From contig JAFKKN010000011.1 in NCBI GenBank assembly GCA_017305535.1, positions 62,001 to 126,000 on the forward strand: a stretch of DNA of 64,000 nucleotides, read 5' to 3'. Below, in pieces: positions 34,219 through 43,616 of this stretch; position 1 is the first letter of the stretch, and each line of letters opens with the position of its first letter. Source of the stretch: Hyphomicrobiales bacterium (GTDB lineage: Bacteria > Pseudomonadota > Alphaproteobacteria > Rhizobiales > Xanthobacteraceae). The notes under the pieces are model-generated. The model was not told where the DNA came from and made no database searches. It worked only from the letters and a program-made list of their open reading frames with translations. The translations under genes and the position numbers were made by a program.

Positions 34219-34988
34219 ATGCGTCCCTCTCATCCGTTGACGCGTCGCCCGTGACAAAGGGGGAGGGCGCCCCGCTGCTCGCGATCAGGAATCTCTCCAA
34301 GCGTTTCGGCGGAGTTACGGCCGTCAACGATGTCTCGTTTGACGTTCGTCGCGGTGAGATTCTAGCCGTGGTGGGGCCCAATGGCGCGGGCAAGACCACA
34401 TTGTTCGGCCTGATCTGCGGATTTATCGAGCAGGACAGCGGTACGGTGCGCTTCGACGGTGAAGACGTCTCGCGTCTTGCACCGCACGTCATCGCGAAAC
34501 GCGGGCTGGTCCGCAGCTTTCAGATCGTCCAGATATTCCCCGATCTCACCGTACACGAAACGGTGGTTGCGGCAGCCATGCTTCATCATCCGTTGCCGGC
34601 TGCGCGCCGTATCGCCGACGAGTTGCTTGTGGAGCTCGATCTGGCCGCCAAGCGTGACGACCTTGCGACCTCGCTGCCGATCCAGAGCCGGAAGCGGCTC
34701 GAGCTGGCGAAGTGCGTCGCCACCCAGCCGAAGCTGATCATTCTCGACGAGGTGATGGCGGGGCTTACATTGGCCGAAGCGGAAATTCCGATTGCCGCGA
34801 TCCGAAAGCTGCGCGACCGGGGGATCACCTTCCTGATGGTCGAGCACGTCATGCCGGTGGTGTTGCAGCTCGCCGATCGCATGCTGGTTCTGAATTTCGG
34901 TGAGATGATCATGGAGGGCACGCCGTCTCAGGTGATGGCGCATCCGGATGTGCAAGAGGCTTATCTCGGGGAGTCGCTCGATGCTTGA
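34215..34988 (+). CDS. ABC transporter ATPase (LivG-like)
   Basis: The 257-residue ATPase has Walker A GPNGAGKTT and Walker B LIILDEVMAG. The LSGGQ signature is replaced by LPIQSRKRLELAK, a variation known in a LivG subgroup. It powers the LivHM-type permease encoded downstream. It overlaps both neighbours (4 and 8 bp). Confidence 0.9.
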   Translation: MNASLSSVDASPVTKGEGAPLLAIRNLSKRFGGVTAVNDVSFDVRRGEILAVVGPNGAGKTTLFGLICGFIEQDSGTVRFDGEDVSRLAPHVIAKRGLVRSFQIVQIFPDLTVHETVVAAAMLHHPLPAARRIADELLVELDLAAKRDDLATSLPIQSRKRLELAKCVATQPKLIILDEVMAGLTLAEAEIPIAAIRKLRDRGITFLMVEHVMPVVLQLADRMLVLNFGEMIMEGTPSQVMAHPDVQEAYLGESLDA

Positions 34989-35685
34989 ACTCACCGGATT
35001 GTACGCCGGTTACGGCGACCTGGAGGTCCTGCGCGATGTCTCGTTGACCATCGGACAGGGCGAGATCGTCGGACTTCTCGGTGCTAACAATGCAGGCAAG
35101 ACCACGTTGGTCAACTGCATCAGCCGCATCATCCCGTGGCAGCGCGGCGTCTGCAAGTTCGAAGGTCGAGACATCTCGCGACTGGCACCTCATGAAGTAA
35201 CCGAATGCGGAATCAGCCAGGTGCCGGAGGGGCGACAGCTTTTCCCCGCGATGACGGTTTGGGAAAACCTTATGATGGGGGGATTCCCGGGAAAGGCGCG
35301 CACGCAGCGCGCAAAGACGATTGAGTATGTCTTCGGATTGTTTCCTCGGCTGTTGGAGCGACGCACGCAATTGGCCGGAACATTGTCGGGTGGTGAGCAG
35401 CAGATGCTTGCCATCGGGCGGGCGCTGATGTCTGGACCACGGTTGCTGGTACTTGATGAGCCGTCGCTCGGGCTGTCGCCGCGCTTCGTGCAGACGATCT
35501 TCGAGGCGATGGCGGCTCTGCATCGCGAAGGTTTGACCATTCTGCTTGTCGAGCAGAATCTCAACGTGGCCCTCAAGAGCGTTCAACGCTGTTATGTGCT
35601 GGAGCGGGGTGAAGTCGCCATCTCCGGGCGTGCCGAGGATATGCGCCACGATCCGGCGGTCCGAAAAGCCTATTTGGGGAATTGA
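34981..35685 (+). CDS. ABC transporter ATPase (LivF-like)
   Basis: The 234-residue ATPase has Walker A GANNAGKTT (Asn where Gly is usual), Q-loop VPEGRQLFPAMTV, signature LSGGEQQMLAIGRAL and Walker B LLVLDEPSLGL, followed by the typical C-terminus KAYLGN. The start ATG lies inside the preceding gene's end. It pairs with the LivG-like subunit. Confidence 0.92.
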   Translation: MLELTGLYAGYGDLEVLRDVSLTIGQGEIVGLLGANNAGKTTLVNCISRIIPWQRGVCKFEGRDISRLAPHEVTECGISQVPEGRQLFPAMTVWENLMMGGFPGKARTQRAKTIEYVFGLFPRLLERRTQLAGTLSGGEQQMLAIGRALMSGPRLLVLDEPSLGLSPRFVQTIFEAMAALHREGLTILLVEQNLNVALKSVQRCYVLERGEVAISGRAEDMRHDPAVRKAYLGN

Positions 35686-35686
35686 C

Positions 35687-36550
35687 GTGGATATTCTGTT
35701 TCAAGCCATCATCCAGGGCGTGTTGATCGGCAGTACCTATGGCCTCATCGCATTGAGCATGGGGCTGATCTACAGCGTGAGCGGCATCACCAATTTCGCG
35801 CACGGCGATCTGATGGTGCTGTGCATGTTCGGTGCTTATGCGCTGTTTGCGATTCTCGGGCTCGATCCGTACATTTCGATTCTCCTGGTTGCGCCGACGA
35901 TCGCCATCGCGACATTCGTGCTGTACAAATACCTGATCCAGCCCATCAGCTCGCAGCAACTCATGGTGATTCAGCTTACGCTTGGGCTGATGTTCGTCAT
36001 CCAGAATCTGCTGTTGATGGCTTACGGCGGAAATTTTCAACGCGTGCCGTCGGTTCTTGACGGGGACGTCATGATCGTCGGCGATTTTGCCGTGATCCAA
36101 AGTTCGCTGTTCGTCTCTTTCGTCACGACATGGGCACTCGCTGCCGTCCTGTTTTGGCTTTTGGGGCGCACCGACTTCGGCCGCAGCGTGCGGGCAGTAC
36201 ATCAGAATGCGCGCGCGGCGGCGTTGGTGGGCGTTAATGTTCGGCGTACCCAGTTGATTGTTGTTTCGCTCAGCGCGGTGATCCTGGCTGTGTCGGCGTC
36301 TCTGCTGGTGTCAGGTCGAGCCATCCACCCATCCGAAGGGCTGCACTATACCGTCGTCGCACTGATGCCATTCGTGCTCGGCGGAATGAGCAATCTCCTG
36401 AGCATTCTGATCAGCGGGACCATCATTGGCGTGGCCGAAACCGTTGGAAATGTTTACCTGAACGGCCCGCTGGGCTTCGCCGTGCCGTACATCGTTTTCA
36501 TACTGATTCTGATCTTCAGGCCTCAAGGCCTTTTCGGGGCTCGTTCATGA
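35687..36550 (+). CDS. Branched-chain amino acid-type ABC permease (LivH-like)
   Basis: The 287-residue polytopic protein starts at GTG one base after the LivF stop (sequence DILFQAIIQGVLIGSTYGLIALS). SVSGITNFAHGDLMVLCMFGAY and GRAIHPSEGLHYTVVALMPFVLGG are typical LivH segments; about eight membrane helices are visible. It overlaps the next gene by 4 bp. Confidence 0.92.
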   Translation: MDILFQAIIQGVLIGSTYGLIALSMGLIYSVSGITNFAHGDLMVLCMFGAYALFAILGLDPYISILLVAPTIAIATFVLYKYLIQPISSQQLMVIQLTLGLMFVIQNLLLMAYGGNFQRVPSVLDGDVMIVGDFAVIQSSLFVSFVTTWALAAVLFWLLGRTDFGRSVRAVHQNARAAALVGVNVRRTQLIVVSLSAVILAVSASLLVSGRAIHPSEGLHYTVVALMPFVLGGMSNLLSILISGTIIGVAETVGNVYLNGPLGFAVPYIVFILILIFRPQGLFGARS

Positions 36551-37548
36551 ACAAAGAGACGTTTCACGTGGCCACGAGTGGTCTGATTGCGGTGCTGGCG
36601 ACTGGTATTATTGTTTCCATGCTACCGGAGTACTATTCCGGCATCGCGACCAAAACGCTGATCTTTATCGGCCTTGCGATGGCCTGGAATATCGTCGGCG
36701 GAATCGGCGGTCAGCTCTCGCTTGGGCACAGTGTGTTTATTGGTCTGGGCGCTCTTTTGCCCGCGGCAATGCTTTTAAAGCTCTCGGTTCCGCTCTGGGT
36801 AGGGATTGTTTGCGCCGCGATCGTCTCGTCGTTGATTGGCGCGGGGTTGTCCTGGCTGACCTTTCGCTTCAGATTAGGGCATCTCTATTTTGCTCTGGTC
36901 ACACTCGCGGTCGGCGAACTGGGGCGCATCATCGTTATCGGTACTGAATTTTTGGGTGGTGCTTCGGGTCTGCTCGTTCAGTATAAACCGTCGCACGTCC
37001 TTGGATTTGAGCTGTCGGTCGCGACACAGAGTCTGATTTTTTCACTTGTTTTCGCAGCACTCACGATCACTGTGACTTACTGTCTATTGCAATCGAAGTT
37101 GGGATATCGCTTGCGCGCACTCAAAGGTAACGAGGATGCCGCGCAAGCGATCGGAATTGACCTGCTACGCTCGAAGACGGCGGCAATGGTCATCAGCGCG
37201 ATCTTGAGCTCCCTCGGTGGATCAGTGTTTGCTCAATACAACGGGTTTGTCGATCCGGAAGTCGTTGCCTCGCCAATCCTGATCATATCGATCATTCTGT
37301 TCACTGCCATTGGAGGAATAGGAACGATCTGGGGTCCGGTATTGGGCGTAGCGATTTTGTTTCCGTTCGGCGAAATTTTGCGCGGTGTTCTCGCAAACAA
37401 TTTGCCTGGCCTGCATCTTGTCATATTCGGTGTCACGCTCGTCGCTGTTATACGACTGATGCCGAATGGTCTGATTGGCTGGGTCAAGTCACGGACATGG
37501 CTTTCCAAGTTTAACAGACGCAATAAAGGGTCCCTCGCTATCTCATAG
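36547..37548 (+). CDS. Branched-chain amino acid-type ABC permease (LivM-like)
   Basis: The 333-residue membrane protein shows GLAMAWNIVGGIGGQLSLGHSVF (split here as the WNIVGGIGGQLSLGH motif) and RALKGNEDAAQAIGID, the cytoplasmic EAA-like loop of LivM. Roughly nine helices are visible. The G+C and codon use of this gene are lower than in the genes before it. Last gene of the operon; no terminator is evident after it. Confidence 0.92.
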   Translation: MNKETFHVATSGLIAVLATGIIVSMLPEYYSGIATKTLIFIGLAMAWNIVGGIGGQLSLGHSVFIGLGALLPAAMLLKLSVPLWVGIVCAAIVSSLIGAGLSWLTFRFRLGHLYFALVTLAVGELGRIIVIGTEFLGGASGLLVQYKPSHVLGFELSVATQSLIFSLVFAALTITVTYCLLQSKLGYRLRALKGNEDAAQAIGIDLLRSKTAAMVISAILSSLGGSVFAQYNGFVDPEVVASPILIISIILFTAIGGIGTIWGPVLGVAILFPFGEILRGVLANNLPGLHLVIFGVTLVAVIRLMPNGLIGWVKSRTWLSKFNRRNKGSLAIS

Positions 37549-38062
37549 GATCGTATGCAAAGTCGCTCTGTATGAGGTTGCTATTTGCCGGTTGTCGGTT
37601 TCGATTTGGTTGGAAAAGCGGACGGATCGAGGATCAGCCGTCAACGTTGGATTGAGATGAAGTGCGTAGACCCTCGGAATGACTAGATAATTCGGCATCA
37701 TCCAGGGCACTTATCTCCAACGTGCTGATTTTATAATCGTGGGCGAATTCAGCGGAGCCCGCCAATGATTCGAATCACTAATGCCAGGTGCCGGTCTGGC
37801 TGACGGACAGCCGCACCCACACATCGTTTGAGTCCCGTCAGTGACGGCCATGTTTCAAGCAAGGGTGTACTCCCGAGCTCTGGTCCTCTTCAGATGAACG
37901 GATTAACACGACCAGACCAATTGACACCGGGGAAGGCGGCGGTGGTCGTAGTAGCTGGCTTGGCCGTTATCTGAATTTCCAAGCCGGAAACGAGGGCATC
38001 GATCTCGCACGAGGGAGGGTTGCCAGCCTGATTTTCGTCTCCGAATGAATTCGTAGCGCGGC
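37549..38062. other. Intergenic region without a recognisable gene
   Basis: This 514-bp stretch separates the transporter operon from nrdB (convergent). I see only weak short inverted repeats (for example GGCTG-N5-CAGCC near 37797) and no T-tailed terminator. A minus-strand open frame covers 37890-38062 but runs into nrdB in another frame and has no start or family match that I recognise. Confidence 0.5.
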
Positions 38063-39208
38063 CTACTCCCAACTCAACGCGCCGCCGTTTTGATATTCGA
38101 TCACCCGGGTTTCGAAGAAGTTCTTCTCCTTCCTGAGATCCATCGCTTCCGACATCCAGGGGAACGGGTTGTCGGCCTCTGGAAACACAGGGGCAAGGCC
38201 GATCTGCGCGCAGCGACGGTTGGCGATGAAATGCATATATTGCTCGCATAGCGCTGCGTTGAGGCCGAGGAATCCGCGCGGCATCGTATCGCGGCCGTAG
38301 GCAGCTTCCAGCTCCGCCGCTTCGCGCAGCATGCCGCGCACCTCTTCCTGGAACGCTTTCGTCCACAGATGCGGGTTCTCGATCTTGATCTGGTTGATGA
38401 CGTCGATGCCAAAGTTGAGATGGATCGACTCGTCGCGCAGGATGTACTGATACTGTTCGGCAATGCCGACCATCTTGTTGCGGCGACCGAGCGACAGGAT
38501 CTGCGCGAAGCCGGTATAGAACCACATTCCCTCGAACACGACATAAAACGCGACGAGATCACGCAGAAACGCCTGATCGGCGGCGATCGTGCCGGTCTTG
38601 AAGTCGGGATCGTCGAGGTTCTGCGTGTGCTTGAGTGCCCACGCCGCCTTGTCGGTGATGGAAGGTACTTCCCGATACATGTTGAATAGCTCGCCCTCGT
38701 CGAGACCGAGACTTTCGACGATGTACTGGAAGGTGTGCGTGTGCACCGCTTCCTCAAAGGCTTGCCGCAGCAGATACTGCCGGCATTCGGGATTGGTTAG
38801 ATGACGGTAGATGGCCAGAACGATGTTGTTGGCGACGAGGCTCTCGGAAGCAGCGAAGAAGCCGAGGTTGCGCTTGATGGCGCGGCGCTCGTCCTCGGTC
38901 AGGCCATCGCGGGATTTCCATAATGCGATATCGGCCTGCATCGAGACTTCGGTCGGCATCCAGTGATTGTTGCAACCCGAGAGATACTTTTCCCACGCCC
39001 AGCGATACTTTAGCGGCAGCAGCTGATTGACGTCGGCGCGGCAGTTGATCATCCGCTTCTCGTCGACGGAGACGCGGCCGCCCGAGCGGTCGATGTCGCC
39101 AAGGCCTGTGGCATCGGCCGGCGCAAGCTGTAACTCAATATCGGGCTGTATCGCCGTGATGTTGCGGGCAGGGCCGGCAGCGGCGTTGGTTTCGGACCAG
39201 TCAAGCAT
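38063..39208 (-). CDS. nrdB: Ribonucleotide reductase small subunit, class Ic-like
   Basis: The 381-residue R2 protein holds the metal site that generates the oxidant for NrdA. The ferritin-like ligands are visible: E122 in ASESLVAN, E153 and H156 in EEAVHTHTF, Glu in FEGMWFY, and Glu/His in [10 protein letters not shown]. Two positions differ from class Ia: the radical Tyr is Phe (F160) and the first ligand is Glu rather than Asp, both hallmarks of class Ic (Mn/Fe) R2 as in Chlamydia. AGGAGA precedes the ATG at 39208. It follows nrdA on the minus strand after a 150-bp gap with a hairpin. Confidence 0.93.
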   Translation of the reverse strand: MLDWSETNAAAGPARNITAIQPDIELQLAPADATGLGDIDRSGGRVSVDEKRMINCRADVNQLLPLKYRWAWEKYLSGCNNHWMPTEVSMQADIALWKSRDGLTEDERRAIKRNLGFFAASESLVANNIVLAIYRHLTNPECRQYLLRQAFEEAVHTHTFQYIVESLGLDEGELFNMYREVPSITDKAAWALKHTQNLDDPDFKTGTIAADQAFLRDLVAFYVVFEGMWFYTGFAQILSLGRRNKMVGIAEQYQYILRDESIHLNFGIDVINQIKIENPHLWTKAFQEEVRGMLREAAELEAAYGRDTMPRGFLGLNAALCEQYMHFIANRRCAQIGLAPVFPEADNPFPWMSEAMDLRKEKNFFETRVIEYQNGGALSWE

Positions 39209-39236
39209 GGATTGTCTCCTGAATTCATTGTCTGTC

Positions 39237-39259
39237 ATGCCCGGCGTGGTGCCGGGCAT
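39237..39259 (-). terminator. Intergenic hairpin between nrdA and nrdB
   Basis: ATGCCCGGC-GTGGT-GCCGGGCAT forms a perfect 9-bp stem with a 5-nt loop. It has no T-tract, so it may be a processing or attenuation hairpin setting the nrdA:nrdB ratio, or a dispersed palindromic unit. Confidence 0.5.
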
Positions 39260-39358
39260 TCGCGCCTTAAGCCGACAGAGAGGACCTGGATGGCCGGGAC
39301 ATAAGCGAGCATAGCGCCGCCGTTCTTCGAACGGCTATGCTCGGCCATCGCGAGGCGG

Positions 39359-42244
39359 CTACTGGCAGGCTTCGCAATCCGGATCGTCGATCCGGCAGGC
39401 CTTTACACCCTCAAGTTCAGGCGCAGTATTGATGATTGGGGTTGCCGCAACGGCGTTGAGCTTGCCATCGGTGCCGCGCAGCGTCGATTTCTCGACGTGC
39501 GTCGCTGAACGCGAGCGTAGGTAGTAGGTGGTCTTCAGCCCGCGCAGCCACGCCAGGCGATACAGCGTATCGAGTTTCTTGCCGGATGGATTGGCAATGT
39601 AGAGATTGAGCGACTGCGCCTGATCGATCCACTTCTGCCGCCGCGCCGCCATCTCGATCAGCCAGGCGCTGTCGATCTCGAATGCGGTGGCATAGAGTGC
39701 CTTCAGATCGGCGGGGATGCGGTCGATCTGGCCGACGCTGCCGTCGAAGTATTTCAGGTCGGACACCATCACTTCGTCCCACAGCCCGCGTTCCTTGAGG
39801 TCGCGAACCAGAAAATCGTTCACGACGGTAAAGTCGCCAGACATGTTGGATTTGACGTAGAGGTTCTGATAGTTCGGTTCGATGGATTGCGCGACGCCGC
39901 AGATATTGGAGATCGTTGCGGTCGGTGCGATCGCCATCACGTTGGAATTGCGCATGCCGGATGACGTCACCTTCTGGCGCAGGGTGTCCCAATCCAGCGT
40001 CGCGGAGCGATCGACTTCAATCTGGCCCTTGGCTCGCGTCGTCGCAAGAAGGTCGATCGAATCGATCGGGAGAATACCCTTCGACCACAGCGAGCCTTCG
40101 AACGAAGGATAGCGTCCCCGCTCGACCGCCAGCGCCGCCGACGCGGCAATGGCATGGTAGCTGAGCGTCTCCATGCTGTTATCGGCAAAGCGAACGGCTT
40201 CGTCCGATTCCAGAGGGATGCGCTGGATGTGCAGCGCATCCTGGAAACCCATCAGTCCAAGCCCGACCGGGCGATGGCGCAGATTCGAACGGCGCGCTTC
40301 CGGAATGGTGTAGAAATTGATGTCGACCACATTGTCGAGCATCCGCACCGCGGTCGTCACCGTCCGCTTCAGCTTCTCGCTGTCGAGGCCATGCGGCCCG
40401 ACGTGATTGAGCAGATTGACCGAGCCGAGATTGCAGACGGCAACCTCGTCGGAGGAGGTGTTGAGCGTGATTTCGGTACAGAGGTTGGACGAATGCACCA
40501 CGCCCACATGCTGCTGCGGCGAGCGCAGGTTGCAGGGGTCTTTGAATGTGATCCACGGATGTCCGGTCTCGAACAGCATGGTCAGCATCTTGCGCCACAG
40601 ATCGACGGCCCGGATTGTCTTGAAGACGCGCAGTTCGCCGCGCGCGGCTTTTTCCTCGTAAGCGCGATAGCGCTCGGCGAAGGCGATGCCAGTGAGGTCG
40701 TGCAAGTCGGACGCCTCGTCCGGCGACAGCAGCGTCCATTCGCCGTCCTGCACGACGCGCTGCATGAACAGGTCCGGCACCCAGTTGGCGGTGTTCATGT
40801 CGTGGGTGCGGCGGCGGTCGTCGCCGGTGTTCTTGCGCAAATCGAGGAATTCCTCGATGTCGACGTGCCAAGTCTCTAAATAGGCGCAGACTGCGCCCTT
40901 GCGCTTGCCGCCCTGATTGACGGCGATGGCGGTGTCGTTCGCCACCTTCAGAAACGGAATGATGCCCTGGCTTTCCCCGTTGGTGCCCTTGATATGAGCG
41001 CCGAGGCCGCGCACCGGCGTCCAGTCGTTGCCGAGACCGCCGGAGTATTTCGCGAGCAAGGCATTGTCCTTGACCGCCTTGAAGATGCCGTCGAGATCGT
41101 CGGACACGGTGGTGAGGAAGCACGACGACAGTTGCGGCCGCAGCGTGCCGGAATTGAACAGCGTCGGCGTCGAGGTCATGAAATCGAACGACGATAGCAG
41201 ATCGTAGAACTCGATCGCCTTGGCCTCGCGGTCGATCTCGCGTGCGGCGAGTCCCATGGCGACGCGCATGAAGAAGGTCTGCGGCAACTCGATGCGGTCG
41301 CCGTGAACGTGCAGGAAGTAGCGATCATAGAGCGTCTGTAGCCCCAGAAACTGAAATTGCAGATCGCGTTCCGGCTTCAGCGCGGCGGCGATGCGCGCGA
41401 GATCGAAGCGCGCCAGTTCCGGATCGAGGAGCTCTGCGGTGATGCCGCTTTTCACGTAAGCCGGGAAATACTCGGCGTAGCGCGTCGCCATGTCGGCTTG
41501 TGTCGCGGTCGCGGGCGAGCCGCCGACGAACGACAGAACCTCGGTGCGCAGCTTGTCGAGGAGCAAGCGCGCACTGACGTAGGTATAGTTCGGCTCGTGT
41601 TCCACCAGCGTGCGCGCCGCCATGATCGAGGCGAGCGCCAGTTCGTCCTGGCTGATGCCGTCGTAGAGGTTGCGTGTGGTCTCGGCGAGTACCGGAGCGG
41701 CGGAAACACCATCCAGCCCGGCGCAAGCCTCGTTGATGATGAACTCGAGGCGTGCGGTGTCGAGGCGGATCTGCGAGCCGTCGTTCAGGCGCACATGCAG
41801 GGCGGGGGGCTGATCGGTGGCAATCTTCTGAGCGGCGATCTCTTCGGCGCGCTTGCGGGCACGTTCCTCACGATAGAGTACATAGGCGCGCGCCACCTTG
41901 TGGTGTTCGCTGCGCATCAACGCGAGTTCGACCTGGTCCTGCACGTCCTCGATGTGGAAGGTGCGGCCCTCGCCGACGCGCCGGGTGAGCGCGGCAACCA
42001 CTTCCGAGGTCAACTCATCGACGATCTCGTGCACCCTGCGGGAGGCGACTGCGGTACTGCCCTCGACCGCCAGGAACGCTTTGGTCATTGCCACGCTGAT
42101 CTTGCCGGCGTCGAACGGCGTAACCTTCCCGTTGCGGCGAATGATCTGCATGGCCGGCTCGCTGGGAACGGGTGCGAGCTGCTCGGTACGCAACTGGATG
42201 AGGGGGGCGGAAGCGGCTTCCGCATTGTGCAGGTTCAAAGACAT
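39359..42244 (-). CDS. nrdA: Ribonucleotide reductase large subunit (NrdA)
   Basis: The 961-residue protein reduces ribonucleoside diphosphates. One ATP-cone is seen near the N-terminus (IIRRNGKVTPFDAGKISVAM), then the catalytic core: LSSCFLT (first redox Cys), SNLCTEITLN (radical Cys and catalytic Glu), AVCNLGSVNL (second redox Cys), and a C-terminal CEAC pair for re-reduction. The ATG at 42244 follows a GGGG-containing leader about 90 bp after the cobalamin riboswitch. A longer reading would enter the riboswitch. Expression should fall when B12 is present, implying a B12-dependent reductase (NrdJ) elsewhere in the genome. Confidence 0.95.
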   Translation of the reverse strand: MSLNLHNAEAASAPLIQLRTEQLAPVPSEPAMQIIRRNGKVTPFDAGKISVAMTKAFLAVEGSTAVASRRVHEIVDELTSEVVAALTRRVGEGRTFHIEDVQDQVELALMRSEHHKVARAYVLYREERARKRAEEIAAQKIATDQPPALHVRLNDGSQIRLDTARLEFIINEACAGLDGVSAAPVLAETTRNLYDGISQDELALASIMAARTLVEHEPNYTYVSARLLLDKLRTEVLSFVGGSPATATQADMATRYAEYFPAYVKSGITAELLDPELARFDLARIAAALKPERDLQFQFLGLQTLYDRYFLHVHGDRIELPQTFFMRVAMGLAAREIDREAKAIEFYDLLSSFDFMTSTPTLFNSGTLRPQLSSCFLTTVSDDLDGIFKAVKDNALLAKYSGGLGNDWTPVRGLGAHIKGTNGESQGIIPFLKVANDTAIAVNQGGKRKGAVCAYLETWHVDIEEFLDLRKNTGDDRRRTHDMNTANWVPDLFMQRVVQDGEWTLLSPDEASDLHDLTGIAFAERYRAYEEKAARGELRVFKTIRAVDLWRKMLTMLFETGHPWITFKDPCNLRSPQQHVGVVHSSNLCTEITLNTSSDEVAVCNLGSVNLLNHVGPHGLDSEKLKRTVTTAVRMLDNVVDINFYTIPEARRSNLRHRPVGLGLMGFQDALHIQRIPLESDEAVRFADNSMETLSYHAIAASAALAVERGRYPSFEGSLWSKGILPIDSIDLLATTRAKGQIEVDRSATLDWDTLRQKVTSSGMRNSNVMAIAPTATISNICGVAQSIEPNYQNLYVKSNMSGDFTVVNDFLVRDLKERGLWDEVMVSDLKYFDGSVGQIDRIPADLKALYATAFEIDSAWLIEMAARRQKWIDQAQSLNLYIANPSGKKLDTLYRLAWLRGLKTTYYLRSRSATHVEKSTLRGTDGKLNAVAATPIINTAPELEGVKACRIDDPDCEACQ

Positions 42245-42329
42245 CAGAGAGCCCCGTGATGCGTGGTGATGAACGGGGCAAAGGACGAGCGCTGCAAAAA
42301 TCCGGCGAGAGGAGGCCGGACGCCATGCA

Positions 42330-42535
42330 AGCGACCGCCGGGACACCCCGCCCGTGGACGTTCAGTGTGTCACGGCAGGTCTCCTGGCTCGCAGGTCGTC
42401 GCGCCTCCAGCCTTCCCGGCGCGGATACGCCAGTGGTTTGTCGGAGGCAGCTCGCTGCTGACAGTTGCGGGGGCAGCGCCGGAATTCCACCCGAAAGTGG
42501 TTCACCGGCTTCCCTCTTAGCCACTAAATCTTGCG
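42330..42535 (-). ncRNA. Cobalamin riboswitch upstream of nrdA
   Basis: Read on the minus strand it has AAGAGGGAAGCCGGTG (about 42518), the core CGCTGCCCCCGCAACTGT (about 42479-42462) and the B12 box GCGAGCCAGGAGACCTGCC (42392-42374), identical to that of the metE riboswitch. The 3' element CCACGGGCGGGGTGTCCCGG is also identical. It controls the nrdAB genes, the B12-independent isozyme. Exact ends are estimates. Confidence 0.95.
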
Positions 42536-42938
42536 AAATAGGGGAACCGTAACGGCTACATCTGGTGATATTCGCGGCTCACTGTCAATGCCTCTGGTGG
42601 GCTTCAATCAGGATTCTTTTGTGGACCGGCGACCGGCCTCCAACCTCTCGCGATCGCCATGCCGCCAATGCATCATCCATCGAAACCAATGGACGCTGCG
42701 TTCATCCGTTTGGGCTGGTGCCGGGGCGCAAGCCCGGCGGCCCCTCGGAACTCCGGCGGCAAGACACGACATCGCCGACAATTGATTTGCGCAAAGGAGG
42801 ACAGGCTCGGATCGTCATTCCCTGTATATCGGCGCGGGTTGTTCGCCGGCTTTTTATGACGGATGAACTTCCTCGCGAACTTGATGACTATAATTATTAT
42901 TATGCGCGACGCGGTACCCAGCGAATGAGGGCATCGTC

Positions 42939-43616
42939 TTGATCAAGTCGGCGAAGGACCTGTTTGATCCCGGCGCCTTTCTCGCGAAAGTTGGAGCCGG
43001 CAAGTCGATATCTGAACTGAACAAGGGTGAGATCGTATTCGCGCAGGGGGATGTCGCGGATGCGGTCTTCTATATTCAAAAAGGGAGGATCAAACTTACC
43101 GTTATTTCTGAAGAGGGAAAGGAAGCCGTTGTCGGCATTTTGGAGCCCGGGCAGTTCTTTGGCGAAGGCTGCCTTAACGGTCGGCCGCTTCGGGTAGCCA
43201 CGACAACAGCGCTGGACGCTTGCGTCGTTACACGAATATCGCGGGATGCGATGATCAAAATGCTCGAAGTCGAGCCGAAATTCTCCCAGTTGTTCATGAT
43301 GCATTTGATTTCGCGCAACAGCAGGATCGAGGAGGATCTTGTCGACCAGCTTTTCAACCCAAGCGAGAAGCGTTTGGCTCGCTTGCTGCTTCTACTCGCG
43401 AATATCGGCAAGGAGACGAATCCGCAGCCTATTGAAATTGATATCAACCAGGAAACGTTGGCCGAAATGATCGGCTCGACCCGATCGCGGGTCAGCTTCT
43501 TCATGAACAAGTTCAGAAAGCTTGGTTTCATCAGCTATAACGGAACAATCAAGGTTCACGCTTCGCTTCTGAATGCCATTCTCCACGACAAGTCAGTGAC
43601 TGACGGGCGGGACTGA
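42939..43616 (+). CDS. CRP/FNR-family transcriptional regulator
   Basis: The 225-residue protein has a cyclic-nucleotide-binding-type beta-roll (FAQGDVADAVFYIQKGRIKLTV; GILEPGQFFGEGCLNG) and a C-terminal HTH (INQETLAEMIGSTRSRVSFFMNKFRKLGF). It lacks the N-terminal cysteine cluster of oxygen-sensing FNR. Translation seems to start at TTG, with TGAGGG upstream. It is divergent from nrdA across a region of nearly 700 bp; regulation of nrdAB is possible but unproven. Confidence 0.88.
   Translation: MIKSAKDLFDPGAFLAKVGAGKSISELNKGEIVFAQGDVADAVFYIQKGRIKLTVISEEGKEAVVGILEPGQFFGEGCLNGRPLRVATTTALDACVVTRISRDAMIKMLEVEPKFSQLFMMHLISRNSRIEEDLVDQLFNPSEKRLARLLLLLANIGKETNPQPIEIDINQETLAEMIGSTRSRVSFFMNKFRKLGFISYNGTIKVHASLLNAILHDKSVTDGRD

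Noticed and set aside
36311-37523. Antisense frames within the LivH and LivM genes
   Set aside because: Both permease genes are complete with typical motifs and 4-bp overlap; antisense frames have no support.
37890-38062. Minus-strand frame beyond the nrdB stop (Thr/Ala-rich tail ending at 37890)
   Set aside because: It is continuous only with an out-of-frame reading of nrdB and lacks its own start; probably chance.
42880-42905. Possible FNR/FixK box (TTGAT-N4-ATAAT) upstream of the CRP/FNR-family gene
   Set aside because: Only the left half matches the TTGAT-N4-ATCAA consensus; too weak to call.
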